Source: Clostridium aminobutyricum
GTDB taxonomy: Bacteria; Bacillota; Clostridia; Peptostreptococcales; Anaerovoracaceae
NCBI RefSeq assembly: GCF_017255415.1
Contig: NZ_JAFJZZ010000001.1
Coordinates: 496,001-560,000 of the forward strand
DNA: 64,000 nucleotides
Reading direction: 5' to 3'
Shown here: one piece after another, positions 8,222 to 17,426 of the stretch
How positions within the stretch are numbered: position 1 is the first letter of the stretch
How the letters are laid out: the number at the start of each line of letters is the position of its first letter
Position numbers and translations under genes: made by a program
The notes under the pieces: model-generated
What the model saw: only the letters and a program-made list of their open reading frames with translations
Told to the model about the DNA's origin: nothing
Database searches by the model: none

Positions 8222-9157
8222 ATGTCAAAGATCGCAAAGAATTTAACAGATTTAATCGGAAATACTCCATTATTGGAATTGTCAAATCATAACAGGATAA
8301 ATAGCTTGGAAGCAACCGTTATTGCAAAGATAGAAGCATTTAATCCGGCATCCAGCGTAAAGGATAGAATCGGATACGCCATGATCAAGGATGGTGAAGA
8401 AAAAGGGCTGATTAATAAAGATACAGTCATTATTGAACCGACAAGCGGAAACACCGGTATTGCACTTGCTTTTGTTGCAGCTGCGAAAGGATACAAACTA
8501 ATTATCACCTTACCAGATACGTTCAGTATTGAAAGAAGAAATCTGTTGAAGGCATTGGGTGCTGAATTAGTATTGACCCCGGGAGCAGAAGGCATGGCCG
8601 GAGCTATCAATAAGGCAAAGGAATTGGCAGAACAGACACCGAATTCTTATGTTCCTCAGCAATTTGAAAACCCTGCGAATCCGGCTATTCATAAGGTAAC
8701 AACTGCGGAAGAAATTTGGCGGGATACCGATGGTCAAGTGGATATTTTCATTGCAGGTGTCGGCACAGGCGGAACAGTATCCGGTGTTGGAGAAGCATTA
8801 AAGCAGAAAAATCCGGACATCAAAATAATCGCAGTGGAACCAACGGATTCTCCGGTATTATCAGGAGGAGCAAAAGGGCCTCATAAGATACAAGGCATAG
8901 GTGCAGGTTTTGTACCGGGCGTATTTAATAGAGAAGTGGTAGATGAAATCTTCCAAGTAAAGAATGAAGAAGCGTTTGAAACCGCAAAAAATCTTGCCAA
9001 GACGGAAGGTTTATTAGTAGGTATTTCCTCTGGAGCAGCTGCTTTTGCTGCAACTCAGATCGCAAAAAGACCTGAAAATAAAGGAAAGAATATCGTTGTT
9101 TTATTACCGGATACCGGTGAAAGATACCTTTCTACTCCACTGTTCCAAGAAGCTTAG
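8222..9157 (+). CDS. cysK: Cysteine synthase A (O-acetylserine sulfhydrylase)
   Basis: 311 residues, the usual CysK length. The PLP lysine is K47 in [11 protein letters not shown], followed by the substrate loop [10 protein letters not shown] and the glycine-rich phosphate loop [12 protein letters not shown]. The C-terminus ([13 protein letters not shown]) is typical of CysK rather than CysM. It makes cysteine from O-acetylserine and sulfide in the cytosol. In Bacillus and Staphylococcus CysK also binds CymR as its co-repressor, so the enzyme may double as the sensor for the boxes seen here (inference). The SD is GGGGAGG. It is followed by a terminator-like hairpin at 9286-9320. Confidence 0.95.
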   Translation: MSKIAKNLTDLIGNTPLLELSNHNRINSLEATVIAKIEAFNPASSVKDRIGYAMIKDGEEKGLINKDTVIIEPTSGNTGIALAFVAAAKGYKLIITLPDTFSIERRNLLKALGAELVLTPGAEGMAGAINKAKELAEQTPNSYVPQQFENPANPAIHKVTTAEEIWRDTDGQVDIFIAGVGTGGTVSGVGEALKQKNPDIKIIAVEPTDSPVLSGGAKGPHKIQGIGAGFVPGVFNREVVDEIFQVKNEEAFETAKNLAKTEGLLVGISSGAAAFAATQIAKRPENKGKNIVVLLPDTGERYLSTPLFQEA

Positions 9158-9285
9158 AGATAGCATTATATAAATAATCTATTATTGGGGATTGATCAAA
9201 AATACGCGTACATGGACGTAAATGGGATGATTGATGAACGAATGTAATAATAGTACTATTTATATCTTCTAATAAGGTAAGTAGA

Positions 9286-9320
9286 AAAAGGTTGTGTTCT
9301 AGCGCTGAACACAACCTTTT
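9286..9320 (+). terminator. Terminator-like hairpin downstream of cysK
   Basis: AAAAGGTTGTGTTC pairs with GAACACAACCTTTT around a short TAGCGCT loop. The T tract is only four bases long, but the stem is strong. Confidence 0.75.
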
Positions 9321-9393
9321 GTATTACTGCATAAAAATGAATAACATATTCCCGGATTCAAAAGAAGAAAATAGTTAATTATATAAATAAGTA

Positions 9394-9452
9394 TTGACAG
9401 CAGGTAATCGGCATGATAAATTAATAAAAACTAAACATATATGAAAAGTAAT
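9394..9452 (+). promoter_or_regulatory. Promoter with CymR-like box driving a short terminated RNA
   Basis: TTGACA at 9394-9399, a TAAATT-like -10 near 9417-9422, and the box ACTAAACATATATGAAAAG at about 9430-9449. The first terminator is only about 70 bases downstream (9481-9520). Confidence 0.6.
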
Positions 9453-9520
9453 AAATGATTCGGCCGACTAGTAAACTAGAAGCTGCATTATATAACGGGG
9501 TTATATAATGCAGCTTTTTT
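9425..9520 (+). ncRNA. Candidate sulfur-regulated small RNA or attenuator
   Basis: From the expected start near 9428 the transcript would be about 90 bases. It contains a small CTAG-TAAA-CTAG hairpin, then a perfect 16-pair stem (9481-9496 with 9500-9515, loop GGG) and six T residues. No coding potential is evident. It could be a free sRNA or an attenuator for the operon that starts near 9758. It has no family match that I recognise. Confidence 0.45.
9481..9520 (+). terminator. Strong terminator hairpin
   Basis: A perfect 16-base-pair stem, AGCTGCATTATATAAC and its complement, with a GGG loop followed by TTTTTT. Confidence 0.92.
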
Positions 9521-9622
9521 ATTGCAGCTTTAGCGGAGGTTTCGACTGACGAAAAGGGGAGTAAGTAAGCTGACTCATTTATAACTTTATTAAGCATTTA
9601 TTCTTTCTAGGTTAATTTAGAA

Positions 9623-9690
9623 TTGACAACTAAATACATAACTTCAATATAATGAACACAATAGCATACTAAACATATATAAATAGTATT
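9623..9690 (+). promoter_or_regulatory. Promoter with near-palindromic CymR-like box, upstream of the methyltransferase/lyase gene
   Basis: TTGACA at 9623-9628 and TATAAT at 9648-9653 (19-base spacer; CAATAT at 9645 gives 16). The box at 9665-9690 has outer halves ATACTA and TAGTAT around AACATATATAAA, which shows most clearly that the operator is a dyad. Confidence 0.7.
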
Positions 9691-9708
9691 GAAAGGAGGC
9701 GATAAGCA

Positions 9709-9789
9709 ATGCAGCATGTTGTTGTGAAAGAAGTAATAAGAAAGGAAAGAAGAATGAATGTTAGAAAAAACAGAAAGCATGACAGCTAA
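9709..9789 (+). CDS. Possible 26-residue leader peptide overlapping the next gene
   Basis: The strongest SD in the leader (AAAGGAGG, 9692-9699) serves the ATG at 9709, not the ATG at 9758. The reading frame encodes a very basic 26-residue peptide (MQHVVVKEVIRKERRMNVRK, then six more residues) and stops at 9789, 32 bases inside the methyltransferase gene. This geometry suggests translational coupling. No homologue is recognised and it may not be made. Confidence 0.35.
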   Translation: MQHVVVKEVIRKERRMNVRKNRKHDS

Positions 9790-11812
9790 AATATGTGCCT
9801 TTGCCAGAGCACATCATTCCTGTTTTCATCGGGACAAAATTTATGATGATTATTTGGCCTATGACTTACTAGGGAGAGATGAATATAATGAAATAAAAAA
9901 TTTAATTGATCATGCATTCAAACCATTAAAGAGTGATGAAAGGTTCCCGTGGAATCATGTGGTTGAAAACCTTTTTTCGCCTATTGTTTTATCAAGGAGT
10001 CATTATGCGGAAACAAAACTGAAGGAATTTGTACAAGAAAATGAATCGTGCCAGTATGTCATATGCGGTGCAGGAGGAGACAGTTTTTCATTTAGAAATG
10101 AAAACCCGAATATTGAAATCTTTGAACTGGATCATCCGGACACACAAAAATATAAGTTGAGCAAAATAAAGGAAATGGAATGGGTGATTCCGAAAAATGT
10201 TCATTTTGTTCCGATTGATTTTGAGACTCAACGCATGGAGGAGGTTCTTGTTCAATTCGGATTCAAAAAAGAAGAAAAATCTTTTTTTACCATGCTTGGC
10301 GTATCTTACTATCTTTCGCTGGAAACCCTTGCACATACATTTTCCAATATTGCTCAAATTTCATCTGAGGGAAGTAGGTTACTATTCGATTACCCGAATC
10401 AAGATCAATACGATGATGAACGATATGAACAGTTGAGATGGATTACTGAGCAGCTTGGCGAGACCATGTATGAGCGGTTTTCTCATGAAAAATTGAAGGA
10501 AAAGCTTGTGCAAAACGGTTATTCCGTGTTAGATCACATGTGCCCAACGCATATACAGAAAACTTATTTTAATGATAGAAAAGATAAACTAAAGGCATCC
10601 GAATATGTACATTTTATATTAGCGAACTATAAAAAGGAGAACAGCAAAATGAAAAGATATAGCAGCTTAGAAACAGCGTTAATTCATGGAGGAATTTATG
10701 GAGATGAGCGGACCGGCGCAGTGAATGTTCCGATTTATCAGACCTCCACTTATGAGCAGATTAGACTGGGGAAACACACGGGCTATGAATATTCAAGAAC
10801 AGGGAATCCCACAAGAGAAGCATTAGAAGTTCTTATTGCAGAGCTTGAAAGAGGAGTTGCAGGATTTGCTTTTGCATCCGGTATGGCAGCAATTACGGCA
10901 GTGTTATCTCTGTTTAAATCAGGGGATAAGATTATTATTTCAAGCAATGTATATGGAGGAACATTCAGAGTACTGGATAAAATTTTTACGAATTTCGGGA
11001 TCGAATATTCGATTGAAGACACCACAGATCTGGAAGGATTAGAACAGAAAATTACTGAAAATGTAAAAGCTATTTATGTAGAAAGCCCTGCAAATCCGTT
11101 GATGACAGTAACTGATTTAAAGGCAATCGCTGATCTTGCCAAAAAGCATGAAATATTATCCATCGTTGATAATACATTTATGACACCGTATTTACAAAGA
11201 CCGATTGAATTGGGTGCAGATATTGTCATACATAGTGCAACGAAATATCTCGGCGGGCACAGCGACCTCATAGCCGGCCTTGCTGTTGTAAAGGATAAAG
11301 CTCTTGCAGAAAAAATAGCATTTATTCAGAATGCAACAGGCGGAATTTTGCAGCCGTTTGATTCATTTTTATTGATAAGAGGGATAAAAACTCTTGGTGT
11401 AAGGCTGGATCGGCACGTGGAGAATGCAGAAAAAATAGCAGAATACCTTGTAAAAAATGAAGCAGTAAGCAAAGTATATTATCCGGGGCTTAAAACAGAT
11501 CCAGGGTATGAGATTAACACGTTACAAGCAAAGAACGGCGGCGCAATGATTTCGTTTGAATTGAAGGAACAGTATGACATTGAAAAGTTCTTTGACGGAC
11601 TCAATCTCGTTGCCCTTGCTGAAAGTCTGGGAGGAGTGGAATCTTTAGTATGCCATCCGTCCAGCATGACGCATGCGTCCATTCCTTATGAAATCAGGCA
11701 GCAGGTTGGTATTACGGAAGGATTAATTCGTTTATCCGTCGGTATTGAAGATGTAAATGAGATCATAGCGGATCTGGATGGCGCCATTCGTGAAGCCGGA
11801 AAGGAAAAGTAA
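9758..11812 (+). CDS. Fusion: LCM-type SAM methyltransferase + cystathionine gamma-lyase-type PLP enzyme
   Basis: 684 residues. Residues about 1-290 are a class I SAM methyltransferase of the leucine carboxyl methyltransferase type (ICGAGGDSFSFR for motif I, IFELDHPDTQKYK for motif II, LGVSYYLS later). Residues 298-684 are a complete gamma-family PLP enzyme (YSRTGNPTREA, ESPANPLMTV, PLP lysine K496 in HSATKYLGGHSD). Bacillus has separate yrrT (methyltransferase), mccA and mccB genes in its methionine-to-cysteine operon; here the methyltransferase and the MccB-like part are fused and the MccA-like gene follows directly. An internal ATG at 10649 (Met298) has its own AAAGGAG SD, so the PLP enzyme may also be made alone. 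The methyl acceptor is unknown. Confidence 0.88.
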   Translation: MLEKTESMTAKICAFARAHHSCFHRDKIYDDYLAYDLLGRDEYNEIKNLIDHAFKPLKSDERFPWNHVVENLFSPIVLSRSHYAETKLKEFVQENESCQYVICGAGGDSFSFRNENPNIEIFELDHPDTQKYKLSKIKEMEWVIPKNVHFVPIDFETQRMEEVLVQFGFKKEEKSFFTMLGVSYYLSLETLAHTFSNIAQISSEGSRLLFDYPNQDQYDDERYEQLRWITEQLGETMYERFSHEKLKEKLVQNGYSVLDHMCPTHIQKTYFNDRKDKLKASEYVHFILANYKKENSKMKRYSSLETALIHGGIYGDERTGAVNVPIYQTSTYEQIRLGKHTGYEYSRTGNPTREALEVLIAELERGVAGFAFASGMAAITAVLSLFKSGDKIIISSNVYGGTFRVLDKIFTNFGIEYSIEDTTDLEGLEQKITENVKAIYVESPANPLMTVTDLKAIADLAKKHEILSIVDNTFMTPYLQRPIELGADIVIHSATKYLGGHSDLIAGLAVVKDKALAEKIAFIQNATGGILQPFDSFLLIRGIKTLGVRLDRHVENAEKIAEYLVKNEAVSKVYYPGLKTDPGYEINTLQAKNGGAMISFELKEQYDIEKFFDGLNLVALAESLGGVESLVCHPSSMTHASIPYEIRQQVGITEGLIRLSVGIEDVNEIIADLDGAIREAGKEK
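10638..10651 (+). promoter_or_regulatory. Internal SD and start codon inside the fusion gene
   Basis: AAAAAGGAGAACAGCAAAATG: the in-frame ATG at 10649-10651 opens MKRYSSLETALIHGG, exactly where a stand-alone cystathionine lyase would begin. Confidence 0.6.
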
Positions 11813-12724
11813 ATGAAGTATTATGAATCGATGCAGGAACTGATAGGAAATACGCCGCTTGTTAAATTGAATTATATCCATCAAAAAAAGGATGTAAATA
11901 TCTTTGCTAAATTAGAGCTTTTTAACCCGGGAGGGAGTGTGAAGGACAGAATCGGCAAATACATGATTGAAGATGCTGAAAAAGCAGGCCGATTAAAAAA
12001 AGGCTTTACCATTGTGGAAGCAACTGCCGGAAATACAGGGATTGGCATTGCTTTTGCAGCACTGAATAAAGGGTATCGGATTGTATTTGTTGTCCCTACA
12101 AAATTTTCTATTGAAAAGCAAGATCTTATGAAAGCATTAGGTGCGGAGGTTGTCAATACACCAAGAGAAAAAGGAATGTTAGGTGCTGTTGAGAAGGCAG
12201 AAGAACTAAAGGCGCAAATTCCTAATTCTATTTCACTCGAACAGTTTAAAAACAGGATGAACCCTTTAGCACATTATGAAACAACAGGTCCGGAAATCTA
12301 TGATGCGCTCGAAGGCGACATTGATTACGTGGTGCTCGGAGCCGGAAGCGGCGGTACTTACAATGGTGTATTAAAATATTTAAAAGAAAAGAATCCAGAC
12401 ATGAAGGGCATTTTGGCAGACCCGATCGGATCAACAATGGGCGGTGGTGAGCATGGAGACTATAATATTGAAGGAATAGGAAACGATTTTATTCCGGATA
12501 CGATGGATATGAATCTTGTAGATGATGTCATTAAGGTAAATGATAAAGAAGCATTTGAAACATCCAGAAAGCTTACATCGACTGAAGGTATTTTTGCAGG
12601 AACATCTTCAGGTGCCTCTATGGCAGCTGCATTGAAATTAGCAGAGACGCTTGACAAGGGAAATATTGTGGTGGTATTCCCAGACAGAGGTGACCGGTAT
12701 TTCAGTGCAGGATTGTATGAATAG
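11813..12724 (+). CDS. MccA-like cystathionine beta-synthase / O-acetylserine-dependent PLP enzyme
   Basis: 303 residues, fold type II PLP enzyme. The PLP lysine is K44 in NPGGSVKDRIGKYM. The substrate loop reads EATAGNTGIG, not EPTSGNTGI as in the CysK at 8222, and resembles MccA (YrhA), which joins O-acetylserine and homocysteine to cystathionine. It starts on the base after the stop codon of the MccB-like fusion, with GGAAAGGAAAAG as SD, so the two are a transcriptional and probably metabolic pair (homocysteine to cystathionine to cysteine). There is no C-terminal CBS domain. A plain cysteine synthase activity is the alternative. Confidence 0.85.
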   Translation: MKYYESMQELIGNTPLVKLNYIHQKKDVNIFAKLELFNPGGSVKDRIGKYMIEDAEKAGRLKKGFTIVEATAGNTGIGIAFAALNKGYRIVFVVPTKFSIEKQDLMKALGAEVVNTPREKGMLGAVEKAEELKAQIPNSISLEQFKNRMNPLAHYETTGPEIYDALEGDIDYVVLGAGSGGTYNGVLKYLKEKNPDMKGILADPIGSTMGGGEHGDYNIEGIGNDFIPDTMDMNLVDDVIKVNDKEAFETSRKLTSTEGIFAGTSSGASMAAALKLAETLDKGNIVVVFPDRGDRYFSAGLYE

Positions 12725-12753
12725 TTAAACGAGTTTCTTAAAAAGGATTAATG

Positions 12754-12800
12754 AAAGGATTGAATCCTGTTTTGCAGGCGGGATTTAGTCCTTTTATTTT
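12754..12800 (+). terminator. Terminator after the mccA-like gene
   Basis: AAAGGA...GAATCC pairs with GGATTT...TCCTTT, then a T-rich tail TTATTTTT. Confidence 0.8.
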
Positions 12801-12818
12801 TGTCAATCCTATCCGTGG

Positions 12819-12844
12819 CTTAATTTTTCACTTGAAAAATTAAG
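12819..12844. repeat. Perfect 12-base inverted repeat
   Basis: CTTAATTTTTCA, two-base gap, TGAAAAATTAAG. It lies in the 500-base gap between the mccA-like and LysR genes. It may be an end-of-transcript hairpin for either strand. Confidence 0.5.
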
Positions 12845-12964
12845 AAAACTTCCTGACTGCTTCTTCTATCAAATTTACCACTGACGATAATGTCATCAAC
12901 ATCTTTGATTCTCCTATAATTATAGTTCATGCATTTCTAAAGTGTTAATACCTATAACATCTAT

Positions 12965-12991
12965 CCTGTTATAAGTTGAACTTATAACAGG
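12965..12991. repeat. Perfect 27-base palindrome before an orphan SD
   Basis: Thirteen-base arms beginning CCTGTTATAAGTT around a single G, directly followed by GAAGGAGGT. No start codon lies at a useful distance from that SD. It may be an operator or the remnant of a deleted gene start. The rest of the 12725-13222 gap holds the terminator, the repeat at 12819 and the promoter at 13070. Confidence 0.5.
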
Positions 12992-13069
12992 AAGGAGGTA
13001 AGCCTGATTCACGTTGAAGAAAGGGTAAAAGAATCAAGAAGAATGAGAGGTATTGACCCAAACAGTGTA

Positions 13070-13126
13070 TTGACAAAAAGTGAGTTAAATAGTAATATAT
13101 ATAAAACATATAGAAATACTATGAAT
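13070..13126 (+). promoter_or_regulatory. Promoter with CymR-like box before the LysR gene
   Basis: TTGACA at 13070-13075, exactly 17 bases, TAATAT at 13093-13098. Box ATAAAACATATAGAAATACT at 13101-13120, across the expected start site. Confidence 0.75.
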
Positions 13127-13222
13127 AAAGAAAAACATTGTAATTTAAAGTTAGAGCAGTCTTGTAGTCAGACTAAGAAATAAACTTAGAGACCTGAAAA
13201 TTGAGAAAGGTAGGGTGCTAAG

Positions 13223-14140
13223 ATGACACTTCAGCAAATGAAATATGCAATAGAAATAGCGGATAAAGGATCGATCAATCTTGCAGCAAAGGCTTTGTTT
13301 GTTTCACAGCCAAGTTTATCGGGAACAATAAAAGAATTGGAAGATGAAATAGGTATAAAAATTTTTATTCGTACCAATAGAGGAATAACAATAACCCCTC
13401 AAGGCAGTGAGTTCTTGGGTTACGCAAAGCAAGTGGTAGAACAATATACATTAATGGAAAAACAATATATTGAAAAAAAAGTCCGAAAAAAATATTTTAG
13501 TGTTTCTACTCAGCATTATTCCTTTGCCGTAAAAGCATTTGTGGAAATGGTTAAACAATTTGGTATGGATGAATATGAATTTGCAGTCCATGAAACCAAG
13601 ACCTATGACGTCATTGACGATGTGAAAAATTTTAGAAGTGAATTAGGAATTCTCTATCTAAATGATTTTAATGAAAAAGTGATGACGAAGATTCTGAATG
13701 AAAATTCGTTAGAGTTTGCGGAGCTGTTTTCATGTGATACGTATGTGTATTTGTGGAAAGGTCATCCTTTAGCAGGAGAAAATGTGATTCATATGGAACA
13801 ATTAGAGGAATATCCGTGCCTATCATTTGAACAGGGAAATTATAATTCTTTCTATTTTGCGGAAGAAGTTTTAAGCACCTATGAATACAAGCGAATTATC
13901 AAAGCCAACGACAGAGCTACGATGCTGAATCTAATGGTTGGTCTGAACGGATATACCTTGTGCTCCGGTATTATTTGCGAGGAACTAAACGGAAGCGATT
14001 ATCAAGCAGTGAAACTGGATTCGGATGAAGTGATGCATATAGGATATATAAAGCATAAAAGCATTCCGTTGAGTGCAGAAGGTAAAAAATATCTTGATGA
14101 ATTACTGAAATATAAGGAGAAGGTTTTCTATGATTTATAA
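13223..14140 (+). CDS. LysR-family transcriptional regulator
   Basis: 305 residues. The N-terminal winged HTH is MTLQQMKYAIEIADKGSINL followed by AAKALFVSQPSLSG, the LysR recognition helix region. The C-terminal part is the periplasmic-binding-protein-like effector domain. LysR regulators of sulfur metabolism (CysB, CysL, YtlI types) are common, and the box in its promoter (13101-13120) places this one under sulfur control. Its target genes are not evident from sequence; the neighbouring hydrolase gene is a possible one. The SD is GAAAGGTAGGG, and the hydrolase gene starts 40 bases downstream in the same direction. Confidence 0.92.
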   Translation: MTLQQMKYAIEIADKGSINLAAKALFVSQPSLSGTIKELEDEIGIKIFIRTNRGITITPQGSEFLGYAKQVVEQYTLMEKQYIEKKVRKKYFSVSTQHYSFAVKAFVEMVKQFGMDEYEFAVHETKTYDVIDDVKNFRSELGILYLNDFNEKVMTKILNENSLEFAELFSCDTYVYLWKGHPLAGENVIHMEQLEEYPCLSFEQGNYNSFYFAEEVLSTYEYKRIIKANDRATMLNLMVGLNGYTLCSGIICEELNGSDYQAVKLDSDEVMHIGYIKHKSIPLSAEGKKYLDELLKYKEKVFYDL

Positions 14141-14180
14141 ATTATCAGCAAAAGGATGAAGTGCAAGGGGGTATAAATGT

Positions 14181-15089
14181 ATGACAGAATATATTATAGA
14201 AAAAAAGAAGGCAGAAGAGCTGCAGCAGGCAGACTACGAAGCATATGCAGTAAGTGAATTGGAATTTCCTCTGTTATCGCAGCAGCCTGATAAGAACAGA
14301 ATCGATTATTTTGATATAGCTTATGGGAAAGACGGTTCCAATAAGTTGGATATTCACCATTTGAAGGGAGCCGTTAGAAATCCGGTCATCGTTTTTATTC
14401 ATGGCGGCGGGTGGGCAAGACGGGATAAAGATCAATCTCGATTTGTTGCGCCATCGTTATTGAAGGAGGGCTACACGGTTGTTTCGATCAATTATCGATT
14501 AACCGGCAGTCTGGATGAGAACGCGATAAAAATTCCGCATCCTGCTCAAATAGAAGATTGTGCTGCTGCATTGAAATGGGTTACCGAAAATATTGAAACG
14601 TACGGAGGCGATCCGAATAACATTATGTTATTAGGTCATTCTGCAGGGGCTCATTTAACTGCCCTGCTGATTGGAGATACAAGGTGGCACCAAAAATATC
14701 AAATTGATTTTAACAGAATAAAAGGCTGGATTGGGCTTTCCGGCATATACGACTTGACGTTGGAAGAAAATTATGCACATGAATGGATGCCTGTTTTCAT
14801 CCGTGGATTGATTGATAAGGAGGAAGAAATACGGGGGGCATCGCCGATCGAGCATATAAAAGGAACGGAACCTCCTTGCTTATTGATTCACGGCAGAAAC
14901 GATTATCTGGTTCCCATAACCAATTCCATTCATTTGTTTGACAGGCTGTCAGAAAAGAGAAGCATAGCACAGCTTGAAATGATTGACGGCATTGCCCATA
15001 TGGATTATTTTTCGAGATTGGGGGATGCGGCTCATCCGGTCTATAAGGCTATTAGTCAATTCTTAAGAAAAATAGTAACTCAGTCCTAG
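14181..15089 (+). CDS. Alpha/beta hydrolase (esterase/lipase-like)
   Basis: 302 residues. Oxyanion motif HGGGWARR (about residue 74), nucleophile elbow GHSAGAH (about 154-160), acid residue region HGRNDYLVP (about 238) and a catalytic His in GIAHMDY (about 273). There is no signal peptide, so it should be cytosolic. The closest-looking subfamily is the BD-FAE / arylformamidase-type esterases that cleave small acyl esters or amides. It follows the sulfur-regulated LysR gene by 40 bases and probably shares its promoter; a role in freeing an ester- or amide-bound sulfur compound is conceivable but unproven. Confidence 0.85.
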   Translation: MTEYIIEKKKAEELQQADYEAYAVSELEFPLLSQQPDKNRIDYFDIAYGKDGSNKLDIHHLKGAVRNPVIVFIHGGGWARRDKDQSRFVAPSLLKEGYTVVSINYRLTGSLDENAIKIPHPAQIEDCAAALKWVTENIETYGGDPNNIMLLGHSAGAHLTALLIGDTRWHQKYQIDFNRIKGWIGLSGIYDLTLEENYAHEWMPVFIRGLIDKEEEIRGASPIEHIKGTEPPCLLIHGRNDYLVPITNSIHLFDRLSEKRSIAQLEMIDGIAHMDYFSRLGDAAHPVYKAISQFLRKIVTQS

Positions 15090-15274
15090 ATCTTTTTCAT
15101 GAAGCAGGGAGACTGGAAGGAAGATTGATGACGGACTTACAAAAATTTTACGTGTTATTTACGTTCTGTTAAAGAGATATTTCTGCGGCGATCTTATAAT
15201 GTAATAAAGGGATAAAGTATTTCTATAGAATATGAAATTTGAAATTTCAAACGTTGAAACGGGAGGATGGAAGT

Positions 15275-17347
15275 ATGGAAAACACTTTTAGAAAATCAAT
15301 AGAAGGGAATACACGCAGAGAGAATTTATTCAATTTAAAAAGCATTCGTGCCAAAATGATGATTTTTATCGGCGGTGTTGCCATCTTGGCGATGATTTTA
15401 TCGGCAATTGTAACAATCCATAATGTAACGGGCACCGTCGTTAATAACGAAGAGTACATATCTACCCTGTCAACAGAAGCGGTAGCCGGCGATATGGATG
15501 AATATTTTGAAAAGTATCTGACGATTGCACAGCAGATGGCGGTGGACAGTGGGGTCAGCGGTATTCTTTCAGACGGCGCTACCAGTCAAAATTTTAAGGC
15601 AAATGATAAATACGCTGGCGTTTACAAGACTTTAAAGCAGACCATGGACAGAGATCCGGAAAATATCCTTTCCGCCTATATTGCAGCAATAAACTCGGAA
15701 TTAGCTTTTGACGGAGGAGATTGGATCGCAGACCCCGGCTTTGATTTACGTGAGAAAAGTTATTGGTTTAAAGAGCAGGCCGATATCGACAAAGGATACA
15801 TTATAACCGAGCCTTATCAGGATGTGGATACCGGAGAAATGGTTATCACGATTTCAGCTCCTGTGTATGACCTTTCAGGTTCAACCGTTGTCGGGATTGC
15901 AGGTGTGGACGTTGAGATTACCACCTTATGCACATTGGTCATAAATGCGGAGAGCAAGTATGCGAACGCCTATGAAGTGTTAATTTCTTCGGAGGGATAT
16001 GTTCTGGCCCACAAGGACTCCGATCAACTTTTAAAACCGGTCAGTGAGATTGGACTTGGCAAAGAAATGGTGGATCAGATCAACAAGCCCGACGGATCGG
16101 TTGTTCCTTTTAGCGACAATGGAAAGAAAAGCTTTGGCGTGGTGAAATCCACAGATGATGCGGGCTGGAAGGTTGCGCTGATTGTACCGGAAGAGGACTT
16201 CATGAAGGTAGCAAATCATAGCAGACAGGATATTGCGATCATCTATATCGTAGCCATCCTTTTCTTATTTGCAGTTATTTATTTTGTGACCAAGAGTATC
16301 ATCGCTCCGTTAAAAAAGCTAACGAAGATTACCGATGAATTGGCCAAAGGAAATCTGGAAATACAGATTGAAATGAATTCGGCGGATGAAGTAGGACAAC
16401 TGGCCGATTCCATGAAAAGCCTAGTGGTACGGCTGAATCAGTATATCCGTTACATAGATGAAGTATCCGGTGCTTTAGACCGGTTTGCAGCAGGGCATTT
16501 GAACATCGAATTAACGCAGACTTATGACGGAGAGTTCGCAAAGATCAAGACATCGCTCTTGCAGGTTTCCGAAGTCTTTAGAGGAACGATTGGACAGATT
16601 ATTGAAACCTCAAATCAAGTAGCAGTGGGTTCCAATGAGATTTCGAATGCCGCGCAGGTATTGGCTCAGGGGGCAGCGAACCAAGCGAGCGCCACGGAAG
16701 AATTAACGGGCACCATTAATGATGTGTCGGAGCATGTTTCACGAAATGCAAATCATGCGATGGTTGCAGCGGAGCAGGCCCAACGGGTAGGCATTACTGC
16801 GAATGAGAGTAATAAGCAGATGAGCGAAATGATGGTTGCAATTTCAGACATTAATGAAAAATCATCAGAAATCAGTAAGATCATCAAGGTAATTGAGGAT
16901 ATCGCCTTTCAGACCAATATTCTTGCACTGAATGCTGCTGTTGAAGCGGCAAGGGCAGGAAATGCAGGAAAAGGTTTTGCGGTAGTTGCGGATGAAGTGA
17001 GGAACCTTGCAAGCAAATCAGCGGATGCGGCGAAAGAGACGACCCTATTGATCGAAGAAACGATTCGGTCTGTTAGGAACGGAACGGATAGTGCTAATGT
17101 AACGGGAGCGATGCTTGGAGAAGTGATCGAAGGGGTATCTCAGACCGTAGAACAAATCAACGAAATATCAGCAGCTTATGCAGAGCAGGCAGAAGTCTTG
17201 AAGCAAACCCTACAAGGAGTGGAACAGATCAGCGCTGTTGTTCAGACCAATGCTGCTACGGCAGAGGAAAGTTCTGCAGCAAGCAGTGAATTGTCGAAAC
17301 AGGCTCATCAGCTGAATTCAGTTGCGGAGCAATTTGAAAGGGATTAA
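15275..17347 (+). CDS. Methyl-accepting chemotaxis protein
   Basis: About 690 residues from the ATG at 15275 (SD GGGAGG, 8 bases away); an in-frame TTG at 15239 is upstream. A membrane segment ([19 protein letters not shown]) is followed by an extracellular dCache-like sensor of about 250 residues ([18 protein letters not shown] and GIAGVDVEI are typical). Then come a second membrane segment, a HAMP domain near residues 325-380, and a coiled-coil signalling domain with the hallmark tip [18 protein letters not shown]. It senses small molecules and controls CheA. The ligand is unknown; dCache receptors often bind amino acids. It sits between two sulfur-regulated units but has no box of its own. 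Confidence 0.95.
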   Translation: MENTFRKSIEGNTRRENLFNLKSIRAKMMIFIGGVAILAMILSAIVTIHNVTGTVVNNEEYISTLSTEAVAGDMDEYFEKYLTIAQQMAVDSGVSGILSDGATSQNFKANDKYAGVYKTLKQTMDRDPENILSAYIAAINSELAFDGGDWIADPGFDLREKSYWFKEQADIDKGYIITEPYQDVDTGEMVITISAPVYDLSGSTVVGIAGVDVEITTLCTLVINAESKYANAYEVLISSEGYVLAHKDSDQLLKPVSEIGLGKEMVDQINKPDGSVVPFSDNGKKSFGVVKSTDDAGWKVALIVPEEDFMKVANHSRQDIAIIYIVAILFLFAVIYFVTKSIIAPLKKLTKITDELAKGNLEIQIEMNSADEVGQLADSMKSLVVRLNQYIRYIDEVSGALDRFAAGHLNIELTQTYDGEFAKIKTSLLQVSEVFRGTIGQIIETSNQVAVGSNEISNAAQVLAQGAANQASATEELTGTINDVSEHVSRNANHAMVAAEQAQRVGITANESNKQMSEMMVAISDINEKSSEISKIIKVIEDIAFQTNILALNAAVEAARAGNAGKGFAVVADEVRNLASKSADAAKETTLLIEETIRSVRNGTDSANVTGAMLGEVIEGVSQTVEQINEISAAYAEQAEVLKQTLQGVEQISAVVQTNAATAEESSAASSELSKQAHQLNSVAEQFERD

Positions 17348-17380
17348 AAACAGATATAGAAAAATTTAAACTTGAAATAA

Positions 17381-17419
17381 AAACCGAGGTGCCCTTAGAA
17401 ATAGGGCACCTCGGTTTTT
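17381..17419. terminator. Bidirectional terminator between the MCP gene and the DUF2325 gene
   Basis: AAACCGAGGTGCCCT pairs perfectly with AGGGCACCTCGGTTT around a TAGAAAT loop; T tracts follow on both strands. Confidence 0.92.
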
Positions 17420-17426
17420 AAGTTAT

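Noticed and set aside
9717-9777. Cys-Cys-Cys leader peptide for cysteine attenuation
   Set aside because: The frame with three TGT codons has no ATG, GTG or TTG at a proper distance from the SD; the SD fits another frame.
13043-13183. A 46-codon frame beginning ATGAGAGGTATT in front of the LysR gene
   Set aside because: It contains the whole boxed promoter (13070-13126) and has no SD, so it is very unlikely to be a gene.
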